Shown here one piece after another: positions 12,861 through 27,052 of a DNA stretch of 64,000 nucleotides. The translations under genes and the position numbers were made by a program. This stretch comes from Isoetes taiwanensis (taxonomy: Eukaryota > Streptophyta > Lycopodiopsida > Isoetales > Isoetaceae), in contig JAJEKV010000055.1 in NCBI GenBank assembly GCA_021234155.1, positions 4,327,537-4,391,536 on the forward strand, given 5' to 3'. Position 1 is the stretch's first letter. Each line of letters starts with the position of its first letter. The notes beneath the pieces were generated by a model. That model was not told where the DNA came from, searched no databases, and saw nothing but the letters and a program-made list of their open reading frames with translations.

Positions 12861-12968
12861 GAGTCCATCAATTCTGCGCGAGAGTAGCTTCCTTTTTATC
12901 TGTTATAAGCACCCGTAACATGGGGTAAATTTGTAGTAAATTTGTAGGAATAAATTCCAAGTATTCTA

Positions 12969-13118
12969 GTTGGCTCTGTGGCCAACTGAAGTATAAAGCA
13001 GTAACAGCAAGCATCAGGTTTCAAGTATAGAAAAAATCCAAATATATTTGTTGGCTCTGTGGCCAACTGAAGTATAAAGCAGTAACAGCAAGCATCAAGT
13101 TTTAAGTATAGAAAAAAC
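12969..13118. repeat. Tandem hairpin-bearing duplication between the ORFs
   Basis: Two direct units of about 75-80 bp lie at about 12971-13048 and 13051-13118. Each starts with TTGGCTCTGTGGCCAA, a small perfect hairpin (TTGGC/GCCAA), and continues AAGTATAAAGCAGTAACAGC. They are in the intergenic gap between the 487-aa ORF and the RT ORF, so could act in RNA structure or translation. No function can be assigned. Confidence 0.8.
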
Positions 13119-13237
13119 AGCAATAATCAATGAAATATCATTGAATATTTAAAGTCAAAGATAGTAACATTACTGTAGAACAGTAATAAAGAGAGTCATA
13201 AAGCTGTAAATCAAAACATCACCCTTTAGGTGAAATT

Positions 13238-14701
13238 TTAAGCAAATTTAACATTAAACTTAGAACCAGCAGAAGTAGTAGAGTGAACATCCTTAGAAAC
13301 TGTATCATCCAGCCTTGTAATAGCAGGGTAGTTATCCATAGCAGACTTCATAAGCTTGGGAGGCCTAAGAATACCACTAGGAGGGGTATTGGCTGTTTGG
13401 GATCTCTTCCTGGGTGCCAGACCAGAACCATAACCAAGACTATAGTTGTCATGTAAATGCTCTTTGAGATAGTCCATAGATTTCAGCGTTTTTTCAATGA
13501 TATCCACCACTTTATGATTTCCAAATTTTTCCTTCACATTGCCATTTGGACTGTTGGCTAGAAAATGAGTCATCTTAAACATAAGGTCCCTGACAGTCAG
13601 ATAACCAACAAAGGCCAGGACAACTCCCCTTATGGGTTCAGTAGAGAGGAAGGATGATAGGAGAGCATACCTCTTTTGAATAGGATCCTTAGGCCATATT
13701 TGTTCCAAATTATTCATAGCGAACCAAATCATATGATCAAACCATACTATGTTATCAGGGCATTTTTCATCAGTAGTACTATCACAGTTGCACTTAATAA
13801 AAGGGCAATAGGTTCTCCAAATTCGTTTCAAGTAGAAATCAATCCTTTTCTCCGAAGTTTTGGCCATATGGCCTTTCTGCCCAATATAAGAGCCAGATCC
13901 AAGAGTGCAGGTTCTATCCAAGAATTGGAAATAATTAAAAGGCAGAGCTGGGACAATCCTTCTAATTCGTTTGGTAAATGAGAGGGCATCAGTTTTGGCC
14001 TTCTTAACTTCATCAGCTGAAAGATTTGCTAGTTTAATCCAAGATTCCAGACTGATGGGTGCTATAACACCCAGATTATTGCTCTTCCAAAGAGCCTGCT
14101 GAAATTGTTCCCCATGCACTTCAATATTCCTGTTAGACATTATGGGAAAAGCACCACAATTGAAGAGATTTAACTCTGTAATATTGTAAGCTTTCAGCTC
14201 AGTATTGATTCTATCATCCTCATCTACTTCCAATTCTGTAGTAACTTGCTCAGGCTCATCCGCAGGGGGCAGCCCTTCCACCTCATCCAATAGACTGATG
14301 TTAAACAGAGAATTTGTAAGTATGGGTTTCTGAGACTGTACTTTAGGTTTCGGAGTCCTTGTGATGACAGGAGGAAACGAATTTTTGAATTCATTGATAT
14401 TCTCCAATGCAGTAAGTCCCTTAACAAATGCAAGTAATTCCCTGACATCATTCCTATCAGCTGCCATATGAGCACCAGGTAACATATTGTAGGCATTATC
14501 AATTAGCTCCTTGCACATGACGGGTTCAAAATTGACCTCATTGATGAGAGAAACCAGTTCAATCATGTTGTTCAGTCCAAAGAATAAAATGACAGAAACT
14601 TCTCCTTCAATCAAGTGTTTCTCTTTCTCAATAAAAAGGTTATGTATCTCAGGCTTAAAGCAGCATGATAGTATCGTTTGAACTGCCTTATTAGGCGCCA
14701 T
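13238..14701 (-). CDS. 487-aa unknown protein of the direct-repeat element
   Basis: The ORF is uninterrupted from an ATG at 14701 (MAPNKAVQT) to a stop at 13238, upstream of the RT gene on the same strand. I do not recognise the family. Residues 1-120 look helical and acidic. A linker rich in Pro, Glu and Asp follows (about 120-180). The central and C-terminal part contains conserved-looking aromatic stretches and a Cys cluster (CPFIKCNCDSTTDEKC, near 300-315). The tail is basic and Ser/Thr/Pro-rich (PRKRSQTANTPPSG). The position 5' of an RT suggests a Gag/ORF1-like nucleic-acid-binding structural protein, but no CCHC knuckle, RRM or coiled coil is clear. A 'SYIG' string occurs near residue 270 but lacks the rest of a GIY-YIG nuclease. 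Confidence 0.75.
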   Translation of the reverse strand: MAPNKAVQTILSCCFKPEIHNLFIEKEKHLIEGEVSVILFFGLNNMIELVSLINEVNFEPVMCKELIDNAYNMLPGAHMAADRNDVRELLAFVKGLTALENINEFKNSFPPVITRTPKPKVQSQKPILTNSLFNISLLDEVEGLPPADEPEQVTTELEVDEDDRINTELKAYNITELNLFNCGAFPIMSNRNIEVHGEQFQQALWKSNNLGVIAPISLESWIKLANLSADEVKKAKTDALSFTKRIRRIVPALPFNYFQFLDRTCTLGSGSYIGQKGHMAKTSEKRIDFYLKRIWRTYCPFIKCNCDSTTDEKCPDNIVWFDHMIWFAMNNLEQIWPKDPIQKRYALLSSFLSTEPIRGVVLAFVGYLTVRDLMFKMTHFLANSPNGNVKEKFGNHKVVDIIEKTLKSMDYLKEHLHDNYSLGYGSGLAPRKRSQTANTPPSGILRPPKLMKSAMDNYPAITRLDDTVSKDVHSTTSAGSKFNVKFA

Positions 14702-15082
14702 AATCCCCGCAGCAGCATAGCCTAGGCGGATAAAATCAGGGTACCAACCAGGTCTAGTGTCAATCCCATGCTGATTGCCAGCTTGATGAGTAATAAAGGA
14801 CTTGCTAATAGAAGCCCCTTCCTAAAAGAAAATACCGTATAAGATAGTAAGAAAAATCATATAGTAAGAGAATAAGATATTGACAGATCCAAGAGATTGA
14901 CAGATCTAAGATAAGATATTGAGAGATTAAATAAAAGATATGCTAGAGAAAACTAAGCCATGTTAGTTAACTGGAATAAGATAACTAAAGTAAGTTATCT
15001 AGAATGACAAATAAAGTGAGACAAATAAAGTGAGGTTTCCAAGATCCACACTAGTAAAACTAGTGAACTGAAATGGGAAATA
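14702..15082. other. Leader between 5' repeat and first ORF
   Basis: About 380 bp separates the 5' repeat from the 487-aa ORF on the minus strand. It is AT-rich, with repeated AGATAAGATATTGA and AATAAAGTGAG motifs, and includes one arm of the inverted repeat at 15032-15047. No ORF is present. Confidence 0.6.
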
Positions 15083-18589
<3,507 letters not shown>

Positions 18590-18855
18590 GGTCGTGACAA
18601 GCGAACACGTGAGCTACATATACTATTGGTGAAACCTAACCTTTTAAATCTAACAAAATAAAATTTTAAGATAAACTACATCTTTTGCATGTTGGTAAGG
18701 TATTAGTTATCGTGAAAGGTTAAGGTATTACTTAGTTATCATCATCGATTATATACCTCATAGCTCAAATCGGATGTACCACAAAAAACATTAGCCATAA
18801 ATAAATGTGTTTACACATATTATATTATTAATAAAAAATATAAATATCTTGCTCT

Positions 18856-18856
<1 letters not shown>

Positions 18857-18895
<39 letters not shown>
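18857..18895. repeat. Poly-A run inside CACTA
   Basis: A run of about 39 A lies here; the homologous run in copy 2 is shorter (near 34018-34037). A T/C-rich stretch (19360-19620, TTCTTCCTCC-like) follows, also present in copy 2 at 34505-34770. Phe/Ser/Leu-rich frames over it are not genes. Confidence 0.8.
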
Positions 18896-18896
<1 letters not shown>

Positions 18897-21557
18897 ATTG
18901 AACATTTTCATGGTGGTATATTCATAACTTTAGCAAGAGGTAGCAAGTCAAATAAACCCCTATCAGGTTAAATAAACCCATGTATCAAGTGTACATGCAT
19001 TCTATACTATTCAAAAAAAAAAAAAAAAAAAAAATGGTGTCGTGAAAAAAAAAAACGTGCTGTTACAAAACGGCGTCGTTCAGCGGCGTTTTTGTCGTCT
19101 TTTGCGGCGATCCACGGCGTCGTTAAATGACGCGATTTAATTCGTCAGCAGTGACGAAATCCCGCGCTTATTTTCGAAAGCAAGCAAAACTTATGGAGGA
19201 GCATTTTTTTAAAGGCCGATTTTTATTTGTGGATCTACTTTTGGTCTATTCTAAGTGTAAGACAAGCTTCATAAGGTATGTGCGGATCAACCAACTTCGT
19301 TTTTTGAATCTAAACTTGTTTTTGGGTAGATTTAGGGCTTTTGTATTTTGTTGTTTTGTTCTTCCCCTTCAACCTTCATTCTTCTTCTTCCATTCTTGCA
19401 TCCTTCTTCCATATTTATCCTTCCATTCCCTTTGTCCTGTTCTTCTTTTTCATTCTTCCTCCTTATTCTCCTTCTTCCTCCTCTTATTCAGATTCTTACT
19501 CTCAATCCTCCTCTTTAGCTTCATCTTCTTCGTGATTCTTCCTCCCATTTCGGGTTCCTCCTCTTCTTCTTAGCCTTTTCTTCTTAGGAATTCTTCCATT
19601 CTTCTTCTTCTAATTTTTTTTCCCATCTAAGAAGACGTCGTTAAAAGATCTAGACCCTTCTTCTTTTCAAAATTTTCCTTATTAGTTGTTTTATACTATT
19701 TCTTTCTAATCATTGAATTTTTGTTTTGAATGTACACTCCTAGCAAAATGTGTTGTTCTTGCAAAACAAGTTGGCACCTCTTCCGTAAGGATTTAATTTT
19801 TTCAATACGCTAATAAAATACTAATGCTTTATTTGGGTTAAATTGTTATCCAAGAAGGGACGTCATTTGAAACCACCCTCCCCCATTGATTTCCCTTATT
19901 TTTTTTTTTTTTCCTTTAAGTTGTTTATTTATACTAATATTTTACTAATCATTGAATTTATTGTTTTGCATGTACCTCCTAGCAAATCGTCGTTGTTTGT
20001 GCAAAACAACTTTGCCACCTTATTACCGGTGTAAGCATTTAATTTTCAATATGCTTAATGTATTTATTAATGCATTTAGCTTAATTTATTGATTAATGTA
20101 TTTAGCCAAAAAAATTGGGGCTTCATTTATTTTGTATTTTTTTAATATATTTGCCGACATCATTTAATGACGCTAAAATCTTATATTTCTTTATTGGTTA
20201 AATTCATTTTATAGGCTTTAAATTAAATGTATTAACTTCATTCATAATAAATGTATTTATTTGGTCGCCACGCCGAAGGACTTGGCCGGCAACGCCCACT
20301 GTCGCCGGCCGACGATGGTCGCGATGTAACGTGACGTCGTTAACGGCGTCAAACACGTCGGCCCTTACCGTCAAGAACTCCGCTTCGACGACGCCCCGCT
20401 GGCCGCCCGTACGGTGGCAGCTACCAAATGTGGGCGCGATTTCACGTCGGTCGTCACGCTTTAAGACGCCAAGGGTTGCGACGCTGCGATAGCGACGCGA
20501 TAAAGGTCGTTTATCGGCGCCAAGGAAAGGGGAAGGGAGATTAAGGTGGTGCCTAAGGAAATGAATCCGGGAAACAAAAGCAAGAAGTTTGATTACCCCA
20601 AATAAAGGAAGAATGGAAAGACAAAGGCGTAACATGAATGGCAAATTGAGAAAAGAAAAAGAAGAAAACAGAGAATCGAGGGAAGAAAAGGAGAAAGAAA
20701 AAGGCAAAGGCAGAGTATGGGAAAAGTGTGGAAAGGAGGACAAGAAGTGAGTGGAAAAGAAAGTTCAATTCATGGAGGAATCCTCGAAAGTTAAGGTCCG
20801 CAATAATCCCGATTCTAAAGGGAAAATTATAGAGAACAATCCCTCGAAAAGCCAGATCCGGTTCTCTAACAATTAGGGAACCTCAATGTGTCGGGAATGA
20901 TTACTCTTCTCACGGATATAAAGAAAAGGGGGCCAAGCTCGACTAAGTCTACCTCGATTCCCCTCTTCTGTCATGGAGCTTTTCCCCAAAGGACCCGAGA
21001 GATCAATGATAGGATACCAGATCCACACGAGGTGCCCTCCACGGACATCTCCCAACACCATTCTCGATCATGAAGGAGCTTTAGATCAATCTAAATCCGC
21101 GAGGGGCATACAAATGATCGAGAGGAACATGACAAGGTCTATGTCAAAGACTTGTAACTCGAAGGCCAAGGAATTGGTGTTGAACACAATAGTAGACCTC
21201 TAAGTCCGGTGGCCAAGGTGGGAACCCACTCCCAAATGCTTGTAACTCCAAGTGGGCGGGGAACTATTGGTGAACAAACCAATAGACTTGTAAGCCACGA
21301 TGGCCAAGAATTGGCAATGGTCACTCCAGTGGTAGAAAAAGATGTCTTCAAAACACACACTTACGGTTAAGAGAACTGAAGAACAATTCATCAAATTGTA
21401 TGGAAAGTTTTGGGAAGGTGAAGAGGATAGTGAAGATGATGGCGGGAGAAATTCTAATGAACTATCCTTTGCCACCCCACTTCCACGGACTAAAAAAAGA
21501 CAAAAAGGTCTATACCCCAGGGGAGAATGGGCATGTTACCCGGAAGCTCAAAATTCA

Positions 21558-24500
21558 ATGAAGATAGTGTCATGGAATTTAAGAGGGATTAAGGGTCCCC
21601 TAAAAAGGAAAAGGGCTCGATTGCCTTGAAGGAACTAAAAGGCAGATATAGTCTTCTTTGCAAGAACAGTTACCAGCCTTTGAGGCATCAAATCTTGGCG
21701 GTGGATTTTTCCCAGTGGAGACTCTATATGGGCCCCCAAGCGGATGGCACTAAAAGGTGGCATATGTATTACTGGAATGGATATAAAAAGGTAAACTCCT
21801 TTCTGCATCCTTCAGGTAGGTGGCAGGTAGTCTTTTTGGAGATAGAACAGGAAAGTGTAGGCATTATCAATGTCTATGCTTCCACTTCCCCTGAAGAAAG
21901 AGAGATCTGATGGAAAAATATATTAACCGGTGGCGGGGAGAACACAAATAATTGGATTCTCGGTGGAGATTTCAATAATACTCCTTCATGGGAAAGGAAG
22001 CGGGGAAAAACTCAACATGTCAAAGGGGAGAGAACCCAATGGGACAAGTTAGCCCATAACTTTGTATACCATGCTCCCTCCTCTTCTAATGCATACTCCT
22101 GGTGCAATAAAAGACAAGGGAATGATAGGGTATATTGTCTCCTTGACAGGTTTTACACCAATATCTCTACCATAGAAGGGTGGGATAGTTTGATTATTGA
22201 GAATGATTGCGATAACTCAATATCGATCACTATCCACGAGGTATCCTGCCTCGAGAATAGACATCTTTGATACACCATTCAAGTTTAATATCATTTTGCT
22301 AAACAATAAGACATACGTGAAGACTTTACAAGGTTTTATGGCTGCTTTGGAAAGAGTGAATGCTAGTGGTTCAATGAAAGAGTTCATTAGAAAATGTAAG
22401 CGAGATCAAAATTGGACTAAACAATGGGGTAGGGAATGGAACAAAAAAGAAAAGGAAAAGATGGAAGTGTATATAGAAATAAGAGATGTCGGACAAAAAG
22501 CTTTTTACGGACAAAACCAATATGTTGCTGCAACAAAGAGAAGAGTACACGGAAAGAAAAGTAAAGCTAATTGAAGAACATGAGGCCAAAAGTTTGGCGG
22601 TCAAAAGCGAGAATACGTATGTTAATCGATGGATGATTGCAGCTCTAAATTCTTCTATAGAGCAGCCAAAAGCGGGATAATGAACAATGGAATAGTCTCA
22701 TTACATGATGAGAATCGGTGTGAATTATCCAAACAAGAGGACATTCAAAAATTGTTCTTCAATAAATACAAGGAGCTCTTTGTAGCCACTTGCGGAACAA
22801 TGGTAAAATGTTGGAGTTCTTTGATTATCTTGTCCCAAAGGACACACACACATTGAAGATCGTCCTGAGCTTCACGGCCACTCCAATAGAAGCGAGAGAT
22901 TCTTAGAACTATCGGAGTATGGCTCATGGGAAAAGCCCAGGGACTGATGGGCTGCCCCGAAATTCTATGAACACTTTTGGAGCATTATGGATAAAGACAT
23001 TACCACATTTATCCAAGGTGCGGGCGAGAAAAGCTACATCCGGTAAATCTTTGGTTTAATTGCATTGGTGCCAAAAGTGGATAAGCCCTCTACATTCTCA
23101 GATTGGAGACCAATATCACTCACAAATGTGTCATATAAAATATTGGCCAAAATCTTTGCCAATAGGATCAAGAAAAATCCTTGAGGAGAAGATTATCGAT
23201 TCGATCGGGCTTTCTTCGGTAGAAGCATATTAGATAACTTCATTGGTGCATATGAGGGATTACATTGGAATGGGGTGACCAATCAAGGATGTGTCTTTGC
23301 TCAAATTGGACTTTAGAAGGGCCTATGATACCATTTGGAATTTTCTATATAGAGCCATGGACCGGTTAGGTTTCTCGAGCAAGTCATTGCAAAAATTGCT
23401 GGGTTCAATGTTACGGGGTGCTCTGCAGTTATTGGTTAATGGTTCCCCCTCTCCTTTTTTTGAATGCAAGAGAGGGGTCAGACAGGGATGCCCTCTGGCT
23501 CCCTACCTATTCCTTATTGTTGCTGAAATGGTAACAAGAGTCATCATGAAATTGCAACAAAGCGAGATAAAATTTGTTGTCTTAAGCTTCCTAGTACAAG
23601 CGACACTTTGTCGGTTATGCAATATCTTTGATGACACGTTTGTGTTTTGAGGAAGCAGGAGAGGCAGGTATTAAGAACTTTTGGATGCAATGGATCTCTT
23701 TGGGGAAAGCATAACGGGGTGGTTTTAAGCGGGGATAAATGTGCAATCATTACGGGACTGACTCGGATATTTGTATTCATGGAATTAAAGTATGTGGTCT
23801 CCATACTGCTACAAAATTATTGGGCTTGCCTCTAGCTCTTAACATGAGCTGCATGGTTTATGGGAGCCAATTGTCACCAAAATTAAAAAAAACTCCAAAT
23901 GTATCCTAAGTCTCTATCTAATTTTGGAAGAGTGCAAATAATTAATGGGGTTATAGCTAGCTCTCATGTTTATTTTTCTTCAGCTATAATTTGGAACAAA
24001 AAAGACTTACGAGGAGTTAGAAGTTATCATGAAAGAATTTATTTGGCGGGGGCACACATGGTGGGGTGGAAGCATCGACTCTCCCGGGAAAAAAGGAGGA
24101 TTGGGGTGTAAAAGATTTGTTTTACTTGAGGCCAGGTTTTATTTGACAAAAGCTGGTTTGGAGATCTTTGGTCACCGGCATCAAAGTCTCCAGCCCTTCT
24201 CCTTACCAAATATTGGATCAGAAAACCTCTTTGGTGGGAGTCCATCTACCCCTCATCACCTTCAGATTGACTTTCTATCAACTTAATCCTGCTCCAGAGG
24301 TACCTCTACCATTATGAGAAGAATTATCCAAGGTTGGAATAAGGTTTCTGTATGTTTTAAGGCCCACCCAATTGAAAATGTTTCAGAGGATTTCAATTTC
24401 TTTTGGCACCAGGGGGCTTAGTTGATGAGGAAGATGGCATGCGGCTCTAAAGCATCAAAAAAGAAATATAAAGAATTGGAAACTCAATGGCTTAGACACC

Positions 24501-24836
24501 ATTGGGAGTATGTCTAATGGTGCAGAATGGAAGACATGGCAAGAAATCTCCAATGTTGTACAGGACTCCACCTCGAACAGGAATATTTACAAGATCCTTA
24601 CTAGACACCAAATAGGAATAGGAGCTCAAATTAGGGATCAGAACTGGGTTGTGCAAGACAAAGGATATAGTGTGGCCAGGATATACGCCCCGTTGGTATG
24701 TGATCATGGAACTAAAGTCTCAAATCAATGGGGTTACTGAGGAGATGGAGGCCATTCGGGTCATAAAGAAAGGATGGAAATTACAGTGTGCTAAAAAGGT
24801 TATTTTATTCAGGTGGTTGGTGCTCAATCTTTATCA
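21558..24836 (+). pseudogene. LINE ORF2, endonuclease and RT part
   Basis: ORF2 begins at ATG 21558 with MKIVSWNLRGIKGP, the typical start of the APE-like endonuclease. Further endonuclease blocks follow in shifting frames (INVYAS near 21870; LGGDFN near 21960). The RT has KLDFRRAYDTI (23300-23340) and VRQGCPLAPYLFLIVAEM (23475-23530). The expected YxDD motif falls in a damaged stretch near 23630. The palm/thumb remnants continue to about 24280, and QCAKKVILFRWLVLN near 24790 is the first part of the zf-RVT region. There are at least ten frame breaks. It would have copied LINE RNA by target-primed reverse transcription; this copy cannot. Confidence 0.85.
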
Positions 24837-27052
24837 TCTTATATTATAAAGTTATAGCGTAAGTATGTCATGAAGCAAACCCTAATTTGTATGGCTTAGA
24901 TCATTTGATTTGCATCCATAGGCCGTGATTTATTGCACAACTTCCACCGCTGATTGCTTATGCTTTGATTTCTTAGAGGAAAGGGTAAAGGAAAAGGGAG
25001 GAGGAAAGGGAAAAGTGAAGGGCAAAAAGGCATGGACAAAAGGAAAGAGGGAAAGGAGAAAAGGGCAGGGGAAAAGGAAAAAGAGAAAGAAAAAAAAAGA
25101 AAGGGGAGAAAGGGGCGGGAAAAAGGACAGAAAAGGAAAGAGGGAAAGGGGAAGGGAAAAGGAAAAAGGAAAAGGGTAGGGGTGGAAAAGGGCATGGGAA
25201 AAGGGAAAGGAAAAGGCCGGAGGGAGGGGTGTGTGGGAAGAAAGAGAGGACATTGGGAAAGGGAAAGGGGAAGGGGGGGGAAAAGGACAAGAGGAGAAGG
25301 AAAAGAGAAAAGGGAAGGAAGAAGGAAGGGAGCGAAAAAAAGAAAAGGGAGGGGGGAAAAGGGGAAGAGGAAAAGAAGAAGGAAAAAAAAAAAGAAGGAA
25401 GAGGGAAAGGGTACGGAAAGGGGAAAAAGGAAAGCATGGGAAAAGAGAAAAGGAAAGTAACATATGAGGAAGAAAAGGGCAAGGGAAGAGGGAAAGGGAA
25501 AAAGGGGAAGAGGAAAAAGGTGACGAAAGGGAAAACGAGTAAAAAAAAAAAAAAAAGGGGAAGAGGAAAATGATGGGGAAATGGGAAAGTAAAAAGGAAA
25601 TGGGAATGGGATAAAGGAAAGAGAAAGGGAAAAAAGAGAGGAAAGGGAAAAAAGGGCACGTGGAAAAGGGAAAGAGAAAAAGAAAAAAGGAGGAAGGGGA
25701 AAAAGGGCACGCAGAAAAGGGAAAGGGGAAAAAAGGAAAAAAGAAAAAAGGGAAAGGGGGGTGAGGAAAGGGAAAGCGAGAATCGAAAAAAGAAATGAGA
25801 GGATAAAAGGAAAGAGAAAAAGGGACGGAAGAGGAAAAAGGAGGAAAAGGGAAGAAAAATGGGTACCGGAAAAGGGGGGGAAGTAGGAAAGGGTGGGGAA
25901 AAGGAAAAAGGGGGGAAATGAAAAAAGAGAACGAAAAGGGAGAATGTGAAGGCAAAAAGGCACGAGGGAAAAGGAAAAAAAAAAAAAAAAGAATGCAAAA
26001 AAGGGAAGGAAAAAAGGCATGGGAAAAAGGGAAAAGGGAAAAGGGAAAAGGAAAAAGGGAAGGAATAAATGGCTTGGGAAAGGGAGTAGAAAACGAAAGG
26101 GAAAAATGAAGTGGAAAAAGGGCACCATCAAAAAGGGAAGAGGGAAAGGGTGGGAAAAAGAGGAAAAGGGAAGGGAAAAAGGGAACTGGAAATGGAAAAG
26201 GGAAATGAAAAAATAAAAAGGAAGGGGGAAAGTGGAAAAAGAACCCGGAAAAAAGCAAAAGAGGAAAAGGGGAAGAGGGATAGGGAAAAAGGGTGGGGGA
26301 AAGGGCATGAGAAAAGGGGAAGAGGAAAGGGTGAACAAAGGGGTAAAAGGGAAGGAAAAAAGAGCATGCAAATAGAAGGGAAAAAAAAAAGGCATGGGGA
26401 AAAGGGGACGAGGAAAGAAAGAGCAAGAAAATTAGAAAAGAGAAGGAAAGAATGTCATGGGAAAAGGGAAAGGGAAAAAGGAAAATAGAGAGAGGGGAAA
26501 AGGGGAAGGAACTTAGGGTGGGAAAGGAGGAAAATGGAAGGGAAAAAAAGGAACTAAAAAAAAAAAAAGATGGGGAAAAGAGGAATAGCGAAATGGGAAA
26601 AGAGAAGGGGAAAAAAGGTACGAGAAAAGGGGCGAAAAGAAAGGGGAAAAAGAAGCCAAGAAGAGCATGGAAAAAGGGAAAAAGAAAAAGAAAAAAGAGG
26701 GAAAGGGTGGGGAAAAGAGGAAAAAAGGAAAAAAGAATCCACCAGAAAAGGTTTGGGAAGAAGGAAAGGGAAGGGCAACATAGGGGAAACAAGGATGCAA
26801 AAAAAAGAAGAAAAGAAAGAAAGAAAGAAAAGGAAGCATGCAAGGAAAATGAAAAAAAAAAAAAGAAAGGGAAAAAAAAAGGAAGTGGAAAACGAGGAAA
26901 AAAAAGGAAAAAAGAAATGAGTAAAAGCGGTAGAAGAATGGTATGAATATGTTAACAATGGAGTACTTTAGGGTTATTCTCTCATTGCTATTGTGTATCA
27001 TTTATGGTCTCGGGCTAACTTATGCTTCAGCAAGATTTGGCACCGTTCCTAG
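24837..27052 (+). mobile_element. Non-autonomous Helitron 1, inserted in the LINE
   Basis: The 5' end is A|TCTTATATTATAA at 24837, shared with the Helitron at 51307. The 3' end is a decayed form of the family terminus: TTCAGCAAGATTTGGCACCG then CTAG at 27049-27052, in place of a clean GCCCAGC...GCTGGGC hairpin. The body is almost wholly a purine tract. There is no Rep/helicase ORF. It is followed directly by a second copy of the same family. Confidence 0.65.
24975..26935 (+). repeat. Polypurine tract of Helitron 1
   Basis: About 1.96 kb is almost entirely A and G on the plus strand, built of GGGAAAAGG-type blocks with recurring AAGGCATGGGAAAAGG units. All long frames here (Lys/Arg/Gly/Glu-rich on plus, Phe/Pro/Ser/Leu-rich on minus, up to 637 codons) are composition artefacts. 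Confidence 0.95.

Noticed and set aside
13238-14701. GIY-YIG nuclease in the 487-aa ORF because of a SYIG string
   Set aside because: The rest of the motif (GIY about 10 residues earlier, Arg and Glu) is missing.
19127-19573. 148-aa Phe/Ser/Leu-rich ORF (and 34418-34645)
   Set aside because: Frame through a C/T-rich stretch inside CACTA; no stable frame between the two copies.
20204-20743. 179-aa minus-strand ORF
   Set aside because: It crosses the CACTA/LINE boundary and has no recognisable domain.
24896-26843. Open frames up to 637 codons on the minus strand (Phe/Pro/Ser/Leu) and Lys/Arg/Glu frames on plus
   Set aside because: They follow the polypurine/polypyrimidine composition; there is no domain structure and all frames are similarly open.
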